Assembly: GCF_000429545.1 (NCBI RefSeq)
Contig: NZ_KE386914.1
Coordinates: 336,032 to 400,031 of the forward strand
Direction of reading: 5' to 3'
DNA: 64,000 nucleotides
Origin: Arenibacter certesii DSM 19833
GTDB lineage: Bacteria; Bacteroidota; Bacteroidia; Flavobacteriales; Flavobacteriaceae
Of the stretch, positions 18,591-27,082 are shown one piece after another. The position numbers and the translations under genes are program-made. Positions within the stretch are counted from its first letter, which is position 1. Each line of letters begins with the position of its first letter. The notes under the pieces were generated by a model. It saw only the letters and a program-made list of their open reading frames with translations, ran no database searches and was not told the DNA's origin.

Positions 18591-20144
18591 ATGAGAAAAT
18601 TAGCATCCTTATTCTTTTTTGCAATACTAATACTACTTACGGGCTGTAACAAAGACGACATAAATGACCTGAACAGTAAATATGATCAACTGTCTCAAGA
18701 ACAACAAGCTTTAAAGAAAGAACAAGAGCAGCAGGCAGCGTTATTAAAAAACTACGAAACGCTACTTAATGCCCTTCAAAACAAATTAACAATAGATGCT
18801 GTTGAAAATACGGCTAATGGTTATTCTATTATTTTCTCCGACGGTAGCAACATAGCCTTAACCAATGGTCACACCCCTGTTTTTACGGTAGGAGATAATG
18901 GTAATTGGTTAGTAGACGGTGAGGATAGTGGAGTAAAAGCATCTGGGAAAGATGGACAAGATGGCGAAGATGGAAATAGTCCAGAAATTAATATAATAGA
19001 TGGGTTTTGGCATATAAACGGCCAAGATTCTGGAATTAAAGCAGAAGCTACGGATGGAAATGATGGTTTAGATGCCCCAAGCATTACTGATATTGTGGTA
19101 TTAGACGGAACTATGGTGTTTACCTTTAGTAACGACACACAAATCACTGTGCCCATGGAGCAAACTGCGACATTTGATTATTCTAACGGGATTTTCATAA
19201 TCAATGAAGGGTGGTTTGGAAAGGAATCGGGGAGCATTACCTTTTTAAGAGATGGATCCAATGAATTGGAAACGAGATTGTTTTCTACTGCCAATCCGCA
19301 AGATAGTCTAGGAAATACAACCCAATTTGCAACCATCTACAATGAGCAAATGTATATTGTATCTAAACAAGGTGCCTTAGTGGTGGCAAATGCCAAAACC
19401 ATGAAAGAAACAGCACGTATCCCTAGTTTTAATACTTTAGCCGGGGACGGAAGGGCTTTTTGTGGGGTTTCTGAGGACTTAGGATTAGTAAGTACTTCCA
19501 AAGGCATTTACAAGCTAAATTTAGATCCCCTTACTCTAGGAGATAAAATTGAGGGTATTACCGGAGAGGTTGGAGAATTATTACAGTACAGACAGTACGT
19601 GTTTGCAGTTGCTAAGGGTAAAATTTATGTTATTAACACCAATACTTGGACAATCGATAAAACGTTCGATAAAGGTAAAGGTGGATTGGTAGTTAGTAAA
19701 GATGGTATGGTATGGAGTGCTGATGGCAACACCCTTTTAAAAATAAATCCCCTCACCTTAGAAATGGAAAGTATAATAATGCCTACTGGTGTAAGTGTTG
19801 CTCACAACGCTTGGGCTTGGACTGTTAGTTCCTTAGCAGCGTCTAAACAAGAAAATGCCCTTTATTTCCTTAATGGTCTAAAGGTATATAAGTATGTGAT
19901 AGGCGATATTACCTCTTTAAATTCGCCCTTGCTCACTCTACCCTCGGGCAGAATGACTTCTGGAGCTGGACTAAATATTGATCCTAATAACAATCAGGTG
20001 GTGATTACAACAATAGATGGATGGGGTGCTTCGGCAGCAAAAAATAATCTCTATTTTTATGATGGTACTACAGGTGCGATGAAGAAAAATATCTTCTATG
20101 AACACTATTGGTTTCCTGCACTAATCGTTTTCGCTGAGGAATAA
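18591..20144 (+). CDS. Modular B12-locus lipoprotein: DUF4988-like stalk plus YncE/DUF5074-like propeller
   Basis: The 517-aa protein has lipobox LLTGC (C19) and a longer Gln/Glu/Lys-rich coiled coil (about 25-65). The same strand block as its upstream neighbour follows (GYSIIFSDGSNIAL), then two hinge repeats (GDNGNWLVDGEDSG, IDGFWHINGQDSG). The rest (about 200-517) is a propeller like that of DUF5074/YncE proteins (FIINEGWFGKESGSITFL, QMYIVSKQGALVVANAKTM, VFAVAKGKIYVINTNTW). Its C-terminal half therefore recalls BtuG, while its N-terminal half recalls the preceding gene. It lies 42 bases downstream of that gene and ends before a terminator, so it is the last gene of the operon. Corrinoid binding is plausible but unproven. 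Confidence 0.82.
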   Translation: MRKLASLFFFAILILLTGCNKDDINDLNSKYDQLSQEQQALKKEQEQQAALLKNYETLLNALQNKLTIDAVENTANGYSIIFSDGSNIALTNGHTPVFTVGDNGNWLVDGEDSGVKASGKDGQDGEDGNSPEINIIDGFWHINGQDSGIKAEATDGNDGLDAPSITDIVVLDGTMVFTFSNDTQITVPMEQTATFDYSNGIFIINEGWFGKESGSITFLRDGSNELETRLFSTANPQDSLGNTTQFATIYNEQMYIVSKQGALVVANAKTMKETARIPSFNTLAGDGRAFCGVSEDLGLVSTSKGIYKLNLDPLTLGDKIEGITGEVGELLQYRQYVFAVAKGKIYVINTNTWTIDKTFDKGKGGLVVSKDGMVWSADGNTLLKINPLTLEMESIIMPTGVSVAHNAWAWTVSSLAASKQENALYFLNGLKVYKYVIGDITSLNSPLLTLPSGRMTSGAGLNIDPNNNQVVITTIDGWGASAAKNNLYFYDGTTGAMKKNIFYEHYWFPALIVFAEE

Positions 20145-20167
20145 GTAAATGCATGTTAGTAAATAAA

Positions 20168-20205
20168 AGCATTAAACCCTATGATTATGGGGTTAGTGCT
20201 TTTTT
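20168..20205 (+). terminator. Rho-independent terminator of the B12 operon
   Basis: AGCATTAAACCC pairs with GGGGTTAGTGCT around a short ATGATTAT loop and is followed by six T. It lies 24 bases past the last stop codon of the btuB operon. Confidence 0.85.
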
Positions 20206-20282
20206 CGTAACTGACTTTACCCACAAAATGTTAAAAATTTAATGGGAAGCGTTAATTTTTTTCAAGGTCCCTTTTTGTTGAA

Positions 20283-20371
20283 TAGTTTTGCAGATCGTAA
20301 TTTACTGTTCTACAGTAAACGGCGAAAAAAACAGAAAAAGGGCGTGTAATTTCGGGAGCGCCCTTTTTTTT
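20283..20371 (+). ncRNA. Candidate free-standing small RNA with its own promoter and terminator
   Basis: A TAGTTTTG box (20283-20290) fits the TAnnTTTG -7 consensus. About 10 bases on begins a short non-coding stretch with one hairpin (TTTACTGT/ACAGTAAA at 20301-20319), an A-rich linker, then a terminator hairpin (AGGGCG/CGCCCT at 20339-20364) and eight T. A transcript of about 75 nt is predicted. No ORF fits. No known RNA family was recognised, and the -33 element is unclear. Confidence 0.45.
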
Positions 20372-20431
20372 ATTTATCAGCACTTCAATTACTAAAGGTC
20401 TTCTTAAACCACTTTTTATTTATAGCTGTTT

Positions 20432-20689
20432 TTATTCCATGATTACCCTTGTCCACCCAGCTTCAGGTAGTTCGTACCTATCCAATTTCATAACTTTTCT
20501 TTCCCCATCATAATATTTATATACTAGATATACACAGGCATCTGTACTCTCTATATAAAATAGTCCCAATCTTTTGGGAAAAGGTAAGCGCATCTGCTCA
20601 CACTCCTTAGTTAATTGGTGTGCTCCTATTTCCATAAGGAGTCGCTTTATGGCATAACGATCATGATTTCGATATACTATATTCTTCAT
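20432..20689 (-). CDS. Small hypothetical protein (85 aa)
   Basis: This is an 85-aa frame with an ordinary flavobacterial composition, starting at ATG 20689. It is rich in Tyr, Arg and Lys, with no signal peptide or membrane segment. The centre (YIESTDACVYLVYKYYDGERKVMKLDRY) reads like a compact beta-sheet. I do not recognise the family. It stands alone between the B12 operon and the SRAP gene and has no visible promoter box, so it is plausible but unproven. Confidence 0.5.
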   Translation of the reverse strand: MKNIVYRNHDRYAIKRLLMEIGAHQLTKECEQMRLPFPKRLGLFYIESTDACVYLVYKYYDGERKVMKLDRYELPEAGWTRVIME

Positions 20690-20798
20690 TTCTATTGGAT
20701 ATTATCCTAGTTTATGGATTTTATCCAAAATTAGTAATTTATTCTATTAAGGCTTCCTCTTAAAAGTTAAATTCTTAAATTAGAAAAAAACTAATGTA

Positions 20799-21542
20799 AT
20801 GTGTTTTGGCACTAGGGTAATCACCTCCGTAAAAAGCTTGCAAAAATCTTATAATGTATCCAAGTTAATTGGCAAAGCACCTATTAATGACGATTTAGTA
20901 TATCACCATGCCAACGGTTGGGCCCATCCTATAATGTGGATGATTCCCCAAGAAAGCAGTGAGCACATTACCCCTTCAATGTGGGGCATTATGCCCGCTA
21001 ACGAAAATGGTGCCAATTATAAAAATTACTATAAGGAAGCCGCACGGTTTGGTGCGGGATTAAATGCGCGCTCCGAAAAACTTTTTGACCATTTTATTTA
21101 TAAGAACAGTGCCTTTACTAAACGATGTGTTGTTCCTGTAGATGGATTCTTTGAACCCCATACCGCCCCTAAAAACTTTAAAATTCCTTTTTATTTCGAA
21201 CGAAAAGACAAGTCCTTACTTAGTCTTGCCGGACTTTATACCACCACCAAAGACGGATTTAATACTTTTACTATCCTCACCAAGGAAGCCACCCCCCTTT
21301 TTAAAAAAATACATAATACCAAGAATAGGAGACCCGTTATCTTAAATGATGAAGATGTGCAGATCTGGTTAAATTCTGATCTTACTCAAAATAATATTCT
21401 TAGTGTAATGCAGAACGATATGGATGATGCCGCCCTCCACGCCTACCCTATCAGTAAAGACCTGTACAGTCCCAAGGTAGATTCCAACAGACCCGATATC
21501 ATAAACGAGGTACAGTATGAGGAATTGAAAATTGATTATTGA
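20799..21542 (+). CDS. SOS response-associated peptidase (SRAP/YedK/HMCES family)
   Basis: The 247-aa protein begins Met-Cys, so after Met removal Cys2 is the N-terminal nucleophile that forms a thiazolidine crosslink with abasic sites in single-stranded DNA. Other family residues are present: N89 in GLNARSE, the RCVVPVDGFFEP block (E119 in place of the common FYEW arrangement) and H172 in IHNTKNRRPVIL. Its length matches YedK-type proteins. It acts in the cytosol, shielding abasic sites during replication. It stands alone on the plus strand, and a short inverted repeat (21557-21590) follows before the convergent lipoprotein gene. The start cannot be moved because Cys2 is essential. Confidence 0.93.
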   Translation: MCFGTRVITSVKSLQKSYNVSKLIGKAPINDDLVYHHANGWAHPIMWMIPQESSEHITPSMWGIMPANENGANYKNYYKEAARFGAGLNARSEKLFDHFIYKNSAFTKRCVVPVDGFFEPHTAPKNFKIPFYFERKDKSLLSLAGLYTTTKDGFNTFTILTKEATPLFKKIHNTKNRRPVILNDEDVQIWLNSDLTQNNILSVMQNDMDDAALHAYPISKDLYSPKVDSNRPDIINEVQYEELKIDY

Positions 21543-21556
21543 TTCGTTCTATAAAA

Positions 21557-21590
21557 ATAGGGTTAAAATTAAAGTCCAACCCTAATTTAA
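21557..21590. terminator. Convergent hairpin between SRAP and the lipoprotein gene
   Basis: TAGGGTT pairs with AACCCTA around an A-rich loop, with T/A-rich flanks on both sides. It lies between two convergent genes. The stem is short, so confidence is moderate. Confidence 0.45.
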
Positions 21591-21629
21591 ATACACCACC
21601 ACTTTACAAATAGTGGAAAAGAAAATATC

Positions 21630-22442
21630 CTACTTTCTAAAATCTTCCTTTGTTAAGCCATTCCCTAATTTAATATTGGTCCAGGTCACCTTTATCCATG
21701 GCTCATCGGTTATGTCAGCATTCCAAGTAGATTTTTTATATTTTCGTATTGTTGGCAATAATAGTCCATCAATATTTTCATATTCCAATTTCATCAAATA
21801 CGGATTTTCTATCACATCATAATCAGCGACAGTAAAAAGAAATTGATCTACTAATTCGGTCTCCTTGTTTATGTAAAGCTGATATGTATCGGAAGTTTTC
21901 TTCCCGGCTATATCAAAAGTCACTTTTACAATGTCATATTCAACATCATTAATCTTTTCATCCCCTAAATACTCGTATTTCAGCCCCTTATCCATTAGTT
22001 TTTGCATCATCGTAAACCAATAGAAGTTAGTGGGTCTATTAAAGACTACTCCTTTTAATAGGCTTTCATCATTTAGGATATTTCCATTGTGCTTTAGCCA
22101 GAATTCGCTGCCATCAAAACCTTGCTCCACTAGGCCCTCAAGTTGGGGAAGAGTTCTTTCATGTTTATTATAGGCACCATAAGAAAGCTCTCCGTTAAAA
22201 AGATACTTTTCCGTAACTACATCCTCTTTTCCATCGGGAGTTAGATATGTGTACGTATATATCACGTCCTTTTTATCTAGAAGTTTACGGTAATCACCAA
22301 CTTTCTGAGTCATGGCATACACCAACTGATGCCCTTTATTTTGAAAGTCTGTTGCGACCTCTTTTTGCAATTTTGTTTTCTCTTTATTGCCGCAGGACAG
22401 TAAGAAGACACTTAGAATAATTAGGAGTAAATTAATTTTCAT
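21630..22442 (-). CDS. Lipoprotein of unknown function (LolA/LppX-like shape possible)
   Basis: The frame is open to 22475, but the start at ATG 22442 opens a lipoprotein signal with lipobox FLLSC (C17). That gives 270 aa. The mature part alternates long beta strands with charged turns (VIYTYTYLTPDGKEDVVTEKYLFNGELSYGAY, EYDIVKVTFDIAGKKTSDTYQLYINKETELVDQFLF). The pattern of a strand, 'xxDxxxLYINKETxLVDQ' and 'GLLLPTIRKY' is common in Bacteroidota lipoproteins with a half-barrel fold. I do not recognise a specific family. It is convergent with SRAP and lies downstream of fabF on the same strand, about 80 bases away, and could be cotranscribed. Confidence 0.7.
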   Translation of the reverse strand: MKINLLLIILSVFLLSCGNKEKTKLQKEVATDFQNKGHQLVYAMTQKVGDYRKLLDKKDVIYTYTYLTPDGKEDVVTEKYLFNGELSYGAYNKHERTLPQLEGLVEQGFDGSEFWLKHNGNILNDESLLKGVVFNRPTNFYWFTMMQKLMDKGLKYEYLGDEKINDVEYDIVKVTFDIAGKKTSDTYQLYINKETELVDQFLFTVADYDVIENPYLMKLEYENIDGLLLPTIRKYKKSTWNADITDEPWIKVTWTNIKLGNGLTKEDFRK

Positions 22443-22519
22443 GTAAGTTGATTTAAATTTATGTGTACTATCCATTGTTAATAGATCTGTTTTAATAAAA
22501 TAACATGACTCGGAAAAAA

Positions 22520-23761
22520 TTAAATCCCCTTAAAGATTACGGTTGCATTATGTCCGCCAAAACCAAAGGTATTGCTCATGGCAACCTTAACTTGGCTCTC
22601 AACTGCATCTTTAATAACTATAGGCATTGTTTTGGGAATTTTCGAATCAATTTCTACCGTATTAATGGTAGGAGGGACTATATTGTTTTCTATCGCTTTA
22701 ATAGACAAAATTGCTTCAATAGCCCCAGCAGCACCTATTAAATGACCCGTCATTGATTTGGTCGCACTAATTTTAAGGTTATTAAAATTATTATTAAATG
22801 CTTTCTCCACGGCTTTCATCTCACTTAAATCTCCCACGGCGGTAGAGGTAGCATGCGCGTTTAAATAGTTCACCTCATCAGGATTTAACTTTGCTTCTTC
22901 CATCGCCAATTCCATTGCCTTAATTGCCCCTATGCCTTCCGGATGTGTTGTAGAGATATGGTAAGCATCATCGGTCATCGCAGCCCCTACGACTTCAGCA
23001 TAAATTTTTGCGCCTCGTTTTTTAGCATGTTCATACTCTTCAAGGACCAATGCACCCGCTCCTTCTCCCATTACAAATCCGTCCCTGTCCACATCAAAAG
23101 GTCTAGATGCTAGTTGCGGGTTGCTGTTTCGGGTCGACAAAGCTTTCATTGCATTAAAACCTCCTATAGAAGCCTCAGTAATGGGTGCTTCCGAACCTCC
23201 TGTAATCATTACTTTGGCTTTGTTTAAACGTATATAATTAAAAGCATCCATAATCGCCGAGTTAGATGAGGCACAAGCGGATACCGCTGTATAGTTAATC
23301 CCCATCAATCCAAATTTCATTGCGATCATTCCCGATGCCATATTCACAAGCATCTTTGGAACAAAAAATGGATTAAAGCGAGGCTGTTTTCCTTCTTGAG
23401 TATAATTCATCACCTCATTTTCAAAGGTTTGCATTCCACCCTGACCAGATGCCCAAATAACTCCTATATCAAAAGGAGATAGGGATTCTAGTTCTAAACC
23501 ACTATTATTGATAGCCTCAGCTGCTGAATAGAGTGCATATTGGGTAAAGCGATCACTTCGTTTTATCTCATTCCGCACAAGATATTTTTCTGGGGTAAAA
23601 TCTTTAAGCTCAGCTGCAAAAGTAGTTTTAAACAATGTGGGGTCAAATTTGGTTATTCTAGACATGCCACTTTTACCATTGATAGCACTTTGCCATAATT
23701 CATCTACTGAATTTCCTATTGGAGTTAATGCTCCCAAGCCTGTTATTACTACTCTTTTCAT
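22520..23761 (-). CDS. fabF: Beta-ketoacyl-ACP synthase II
   Basis: The enzyme condenses malonyl-ACP with acyl-ACP in fatty-acid elongation in the cytosol. The frame is open to 23794, but the canonical start MKRVVITGLGALTPIG lies at 23761, giving 413 aa, the normal family length. The catalytic triad is intact: C163 in SACASSNSAI, H303 in NAHATSTAVGD and H340 in SMTGHLIGAAG. The GFGGHN motif is near the C-terminus. It stands apart from acpP and other fab genes, so it may be a second FabF copy used for a special lipid rather than the housekeeping one. A minus-strand TAAATTTG promoter box lies about 195 bases upstream (23956-23963). Confidence 0.95.
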   Translation of the reverse strand: MKRVVITGLGALTPIGNSVDELWQSAINGKSGMSRITKFDPTLFKTTFAAELKDFTPEKYLVRNEIKRSDRFTQYALYSAAEAINNSGLELESLSPFDIGVIWASGQGGMQTFENEVMNYTQEGKQPRFNPFFVPKMLVNMASGMIAMKFGLMGINYTAVSACASSNSAIMDAFNYIRLNKAKVMITGGSEAPITEASIGGFNAMKALSTRNSNPQLASRPFDVDRDGFVMGEGAGALVLEEYEHAKKRGAKIYAEVVGAAMTDDAYHISTTHPEGIGAIKAMELAMEEAKLNPDEVNYLNAHATSTAVGDLSEMKAVEKAFNNNFNNLKISATKSMTGHLIGAAGAIEAILSIKAIENNIVPPTINTVEIDSKIPKTMPIVIKDAVESQVKVAMSNTFGFGGHNATVIFKGI

Positions 23762-24792
23762 ATGTAGGTATTTATTGTTTTTTATAATGGTCATATCTGC
23801 CCGACTGCGTCATTCAGGCGGGTGCGATTCGCATATCTTCATTCGTATTTACGACTAGATTTAGGTCATGCTCTACGTTCAATTTCAAATATGGAACCTT
23901 TATCCCAATGTCGTTTATAAAACCACTTACTTTAATTAACTTTTCTATTAAGGGGCAAATTTAAATGAACCATTGTAAAAACCTGAATCTTTTAAGAATT
24001 AAGTCCCTCTCTAACTCAGGCCCGAGAACATAAACTTTAGCAAACATAATTTTGGTGATTTATAATAATATACTGTTTAAATGGCGAAGCGAAACTCCTT
24101 ATCCGCAGAGGAGCGCAATGTAAATGCAACGATTTGCATTTGCAGCAAGGGGCCAGTTGGCGCGCTGGCCTTCGCTGCGGCTGGCTCCTCTAAACCAAGG
24201 TGTACCGTACCTTAGTTTATCAGCCCTGTTCCTTACTGTATGGAACCATACACCAATAAGAGAAAAACTAGGAATTTGTTACATAAGAGAATCCTCGTTT
24301 TACTTTATAATAATATATTCTTCAATTAAGACCAAAAGATATATTACCAATACCCTTAATCATGCGCAGGATCCAGTTAGTATTCTGACCTTAATTTATG
24401 TTACTCATAATTCTGTTTCAAATCCTATAAATACAATAGCAGAATGCCCTTTGTCTTTGCAAGGTTGTTTTTAGTTTATTTTGGATAAATATAAATATGT
24501 CTTCGGACAATGAAACCACGCTTTGGTCCTTATCCGTATTTAAGCAAGCTAATAAATGGTTTACTTGCATATCCTCCCCCTAGTAACCGCCAATTAATAT
24601 TAAAAACAACCCTAAGGTTTCATCATATTCCAACCAGGTGGGTGCTGAAGTTTACCTTAATAAAGGTAAGTTCTCTATACAAACTTGGTTTATCATAATA
24701 ATCAAAGAACGAACTGTTGCATTTTGCCATCCTGTCTGTTTTTAATCAATCTAGACAGGAAATAGGCGTCTATTAAGCAAAAAACAACCAAT
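23762..24792. other. Kilobase of non-coding DNA with repeats
   Basis: Between fabF and the SDR gene no believable gene was found; frames here are short and have repetitive or unbiased composition. The stretch holds a -7 box for fabF on the minus strand, a composite repeat at 24018-24190, and otherwise AT-rich sequence. The patch near 23810 (ATTCAGGCGGG) belongs to the same GC-rich repeat vocabulary seen at 1593, 28287 and 46160. Confidence 0.6.
24018..24190 (+). repeat. Composite dispersed repeat, copy A (leader plus hairpin head)
   Basis: Bases 24018-24104 align with 45593-45681 at roughly four of five positions, from AGGCCCGAGAAC to CCTTATCC. After this leader comes a branched hairpin head: outer stem GAGGAGC (24108-24114) with GCTCCTC (24184-24190). 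It encloses AAATGCAA/TTGCATTT (24122-24141) and GGCCAG/CTGGCC (24151-24170). It lies in non-coding DNA and resembles REP/BIME-type elements. Copy B has the same leader but a different head. Confidence 0.7.
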
Positions 24793-25671
24793 ATGAAAAC
24801 AGCATTAATTACGGGAACAAGTAATGGCATTGGCTTAGAAACTGCTCTTTCTTTTGGACGCGCAGGATACAAAGTATTCGCAACAATGCGGTATCCGAAA
24901 ATGGCACATCATTTCAGGGATATAATCTCCAAAGAATCTTTAGACATCACTATTCATAAAATGGACGTGGACTCCAGTGATTCGGTGAAAAAGTGTATAA
25001 AACCAATTCTTGAAGATTTAGGCACTCTAGACGTACTCGTGAATAATGCAGGGGTTGAGCGCCATGGATCTGTAGAAGAACTTACCGTATCGGATTTCAG
25101 AACGGTTATGGAGACCAATTATTTTGGGGTATTGCGATGCATAAAAAGCGTGTTGCCAGAAATGCGTAAAAACAAAAACGGAAGTATCATAAATATTAGT
25201 TCTGTTGCCGGACATATTTCCAATAGCCCTTTAGGGGCTTACGCGGCAAGCAAATTCGCACTAGAAGCCGTAAGTGAAGCTCTGGCACAAGAAGTAAAGC
25301 CTTTTAATATACATGTGTCTATTGTAGAGCCTGGTATCATTGACACCCAAATGGCGAACAATATTAGTATTGCTGCCGGCTCAATTTACCCCCATTCCAA
25401 ACGATTAGGTGGATTGTTCGCTGCATCCCTTAAAACTCCTACCTCCCCAACCTTAGTGGCAAATAAAATATTAGAGATTGCAAATAGTAAAAATTGGAAA
25501 CTTAGACATCCCGTTGGACCAGATGCACAGCCCTTTTTAGATTGGCGCGCATCAATGACCGATGAGGAATGGATAGACTGGAATGCAGCCAATGATGAAA
25601 ATTGGTATGCGGCGGTAGAAAATACGTTTGGGTTGAATGCTAGAAATAAGGAACTATCAATAGAATTATAA
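24793..25671 (+). CDS. Short-chain dehydrogenase/reductase
   Basis: The 292-aa protein is a classical SDR. It has the nucleotide-binding TGTSNGIG (7-14), NNAG (84-87), catalytic S137 in NISSVAG, and Y150/K154 in GAYAASK. The 'SVAGHISNSPLGAYAASKFALEAVSEALA' style and a C-terminal extension after 200 match SDRs acting on hydrophobic or sugar-like substrates. The substrate cannot be read from the sequence. It opens a tight plus-strand group with an NTF2-like protein (29 bases away), an EthD protein and an O-methyltransferase. This suggests a redox step in a small modification pathway. Confidence 0.9.
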   Translation: MKTALITGTSNGIGLETALSFGRAGYKVFATMRYPKMAHHFRDIISKESLDITIHKMDVDSSDSVKKCIKPILEDLGTLDVLVNNAGVERHGSVEELTVSDFRTVMETNYFGVLRCIKSVLPEMRKNKNGSIINISSVAGHISNSPLGAYAASKFALEAVSEALAQEVKPFNIHVSIVEPGIIDTQMANNISIAAGSIYPHSKRLGGLFAASLKTPTSPTLVANKILEIANSKNWKLRHPVGPDAQPFLDWRASMTDEEWIDWNAANDENWYAAVENTFGLNARNKELSIEL

Positions 25672-25700
25672 CCATAAGAAACCCTTAAAAAATATTAAAG

Positions 25701-26666
25701 ATGAAAACAAAAATTACACTTTTAGCACTTGCTTTGTTAAGCATTACAACGGCTTTCGGGCAAAAAAAAACCAACGGTAATGTGTATATAGAACATCCGG
25801 CCATTAATGTGGTAGATGAGTTCGTTAAAGCTTCCGTAGCAGGTGACTCCCTTAAAATGGCTAGCTATATCACAGAGGATTTTAAAGCGTATTGGGGTAC
25901 AACCAACGTACCAGATACAAAAGGGTTAGATAAAGCTGCTTTTATAAGAAATCAACTGCTTTATTTCAATGCATTGGATTATTATTCCGTAACTCCCTTT
26001 CCAGACTCTTATCCAGATGCTATAGAGTACAAAAAGGACAATAAAGACCAGGAAGTATGGGTACAAACTTGGGTAGAATTAAATGGAGTCCACAAAAGAA
26101 CAGGCGTTAAAATAGACGCTTCTGCTCACAGATTATATAAACTTACCGAAGACAATAAAATTAATACCATTATAAATTATGCTAACGGAACCGTATTAGA
26201 TGAAATCAGAGCCAGTTTTGTGGATAGAAAAAATGGCACCATTTATAACCACCATGACAATATAAATACCATAAGAAAAATGATCTATGCCATGGAAAAA
26301 GGAGATATGGAAAAGGCTTATAGCTTTTATGAAGAAGATGCCACCTTTGGTGACTTAAGCTCATTTAAAAACAGAGGGATTTCTTTGGCAGACCAAAAAG
26401 TGCAGGATAAAGCATTTTTAGAAAAATTTGATCTGGTTACTATCGAGATGTCCGGCTATCCAGATTATCTAGAGTATGAGATGGACGATAGTCGGGCTGT
26501 ACTATCATGGTGGAATTTTCACCTAGTTCGTAAATCCGATAAAATGGCAATAGTGCTTCCCGTGTTTTTTATTGACGATTTTAATAAAGACGGTAAGATT
26601 ATACGTGAGTCCGCTTATTATAACGAAAGGTTACTTGAACAACCATTTAAAGTCGCTAGCAACTAA
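25701..26666 (+). CDS. Secreted protein with two NTF2/SnoaL-like domains
   Basis: The 321-aa product has a signal peptide (MKTKITLLALALLSITTAFG, cleavage near residue 20). Two similar alpha+beta segments of the NTF2/SnoaL type follow, about 37-165 (VVDEFVKASVAGDSLKMASYITEDFKAYWG) and 190-315 (MIYAMEKGDMEKAYSFYEEDATFGDLSS). Each has the opening helix, then 'D..F'. Related folds act as cyclases, hydratases or binding proteins, but many secreted homologues have no known role. It belongs to the SDR / EthD / methyltransferase group. No catalytic residue can be assigned. Confidence 0.75.
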   Translation: MKTKITLLALALLSITTAFGQKKTNGNVYIEHPAINVVDEFVKASVAGDSLKMASYITEDFKAYWGTTNVPDTKGLDKAAFIRNQLLYFNALDYYSVTPFPDSYPDAIEYKKDNKDQEVWVQTWVELNGVHKRTGVKIDASAHRLYKLTEDNKINTIINYANGTVLDEIRASFVDRKNGTIYNHHDNINTIRKMIYAMEKGDMEKAYSFYEEDATFGDLSSFKNRGISLADQKVQDKAFLEKFDLVTIEMSGYPDYLEYEMDDSRAVLSWWNFHLVRKSDKMAIVLPVFFIDDFNKDGKIIRESAYYNERLLEQPFKVASN

Positions 26667-26728
26667 TTTCATTTAAATTATTATAACTAAAGCCTGTATA
26701 AATACAAGCTTACCATAACTAAAATATA

Positions 26729-27037
26729 ATGATAAAGCTAACTGTATTGTACGGACATCCTACGAACGCAGCTGAATTTGAAGCCTACTATGCTAATACC
26801 CATTTATCTAAAGTTGCTAAAATGAAAGGTCTTGCAAAAATGGAGCTAACAAAATTTCTCAATTATTTCGATGGTAGTAAACCAGACTACTACCGGATGG
26901 CTGAATTTTGGTTTAACACCCCAGAGGCGATGCAAAAAACAATGAGTTCCTCTGTAGGTCAGGATGTAGCAGCAGATCTCCCAAATTTTGTCACTGGTGG
27001 CGTAACGCTATTAGTAGGTGAAGTGGAAGAACTATAG
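26729..27037 (+). CDS. EthD-family ferredoxin-like small protein
   Basis: The 102-aa protein matches the EthD dimeric alpha-beta barrel family. It begins MIKLTVLYGHPTNAAEFEAYYANTHLSK and ends with TGGVTLLVGEVEE, and the conserved H26 sits in the NTHLSK segment. EthD proteins accompany monooxygenases or act on aromatic substrates; small homologues often have unknown roles. It lies 62 bases after the NTF2-like gene and 45 bases before the methyltransferase, all on one strand. Confidence 0.85.
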   Translation: MIKLTVLYGHPTNAAEFEAYYANTHLSKVAKMKGLAKMELTKFLNYFDGSKPDYYRMAEFWFNTPEAMQKTMSSSVGQDVAADLPNFVTGGVTLLVGEVEEL

Positions 27038-27082
27038 AAAATAAGAAATAATCATTTTACTTTTTTTTAAATCATTTAAACA

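Noticed and set aside
22505..22741. 78-aa plus-strand ORF antisense to fabF
   Set aside because: It lies fully inside fabF, whose catalytic triad and length are intact.
24124..24474. 116-aa plus-strand ORF in the fabF-SDR spacer
   Set aside because: Its first third is the palindromic head of repeat copy A and the rest has no protein-like composition or homology that I can recognise.
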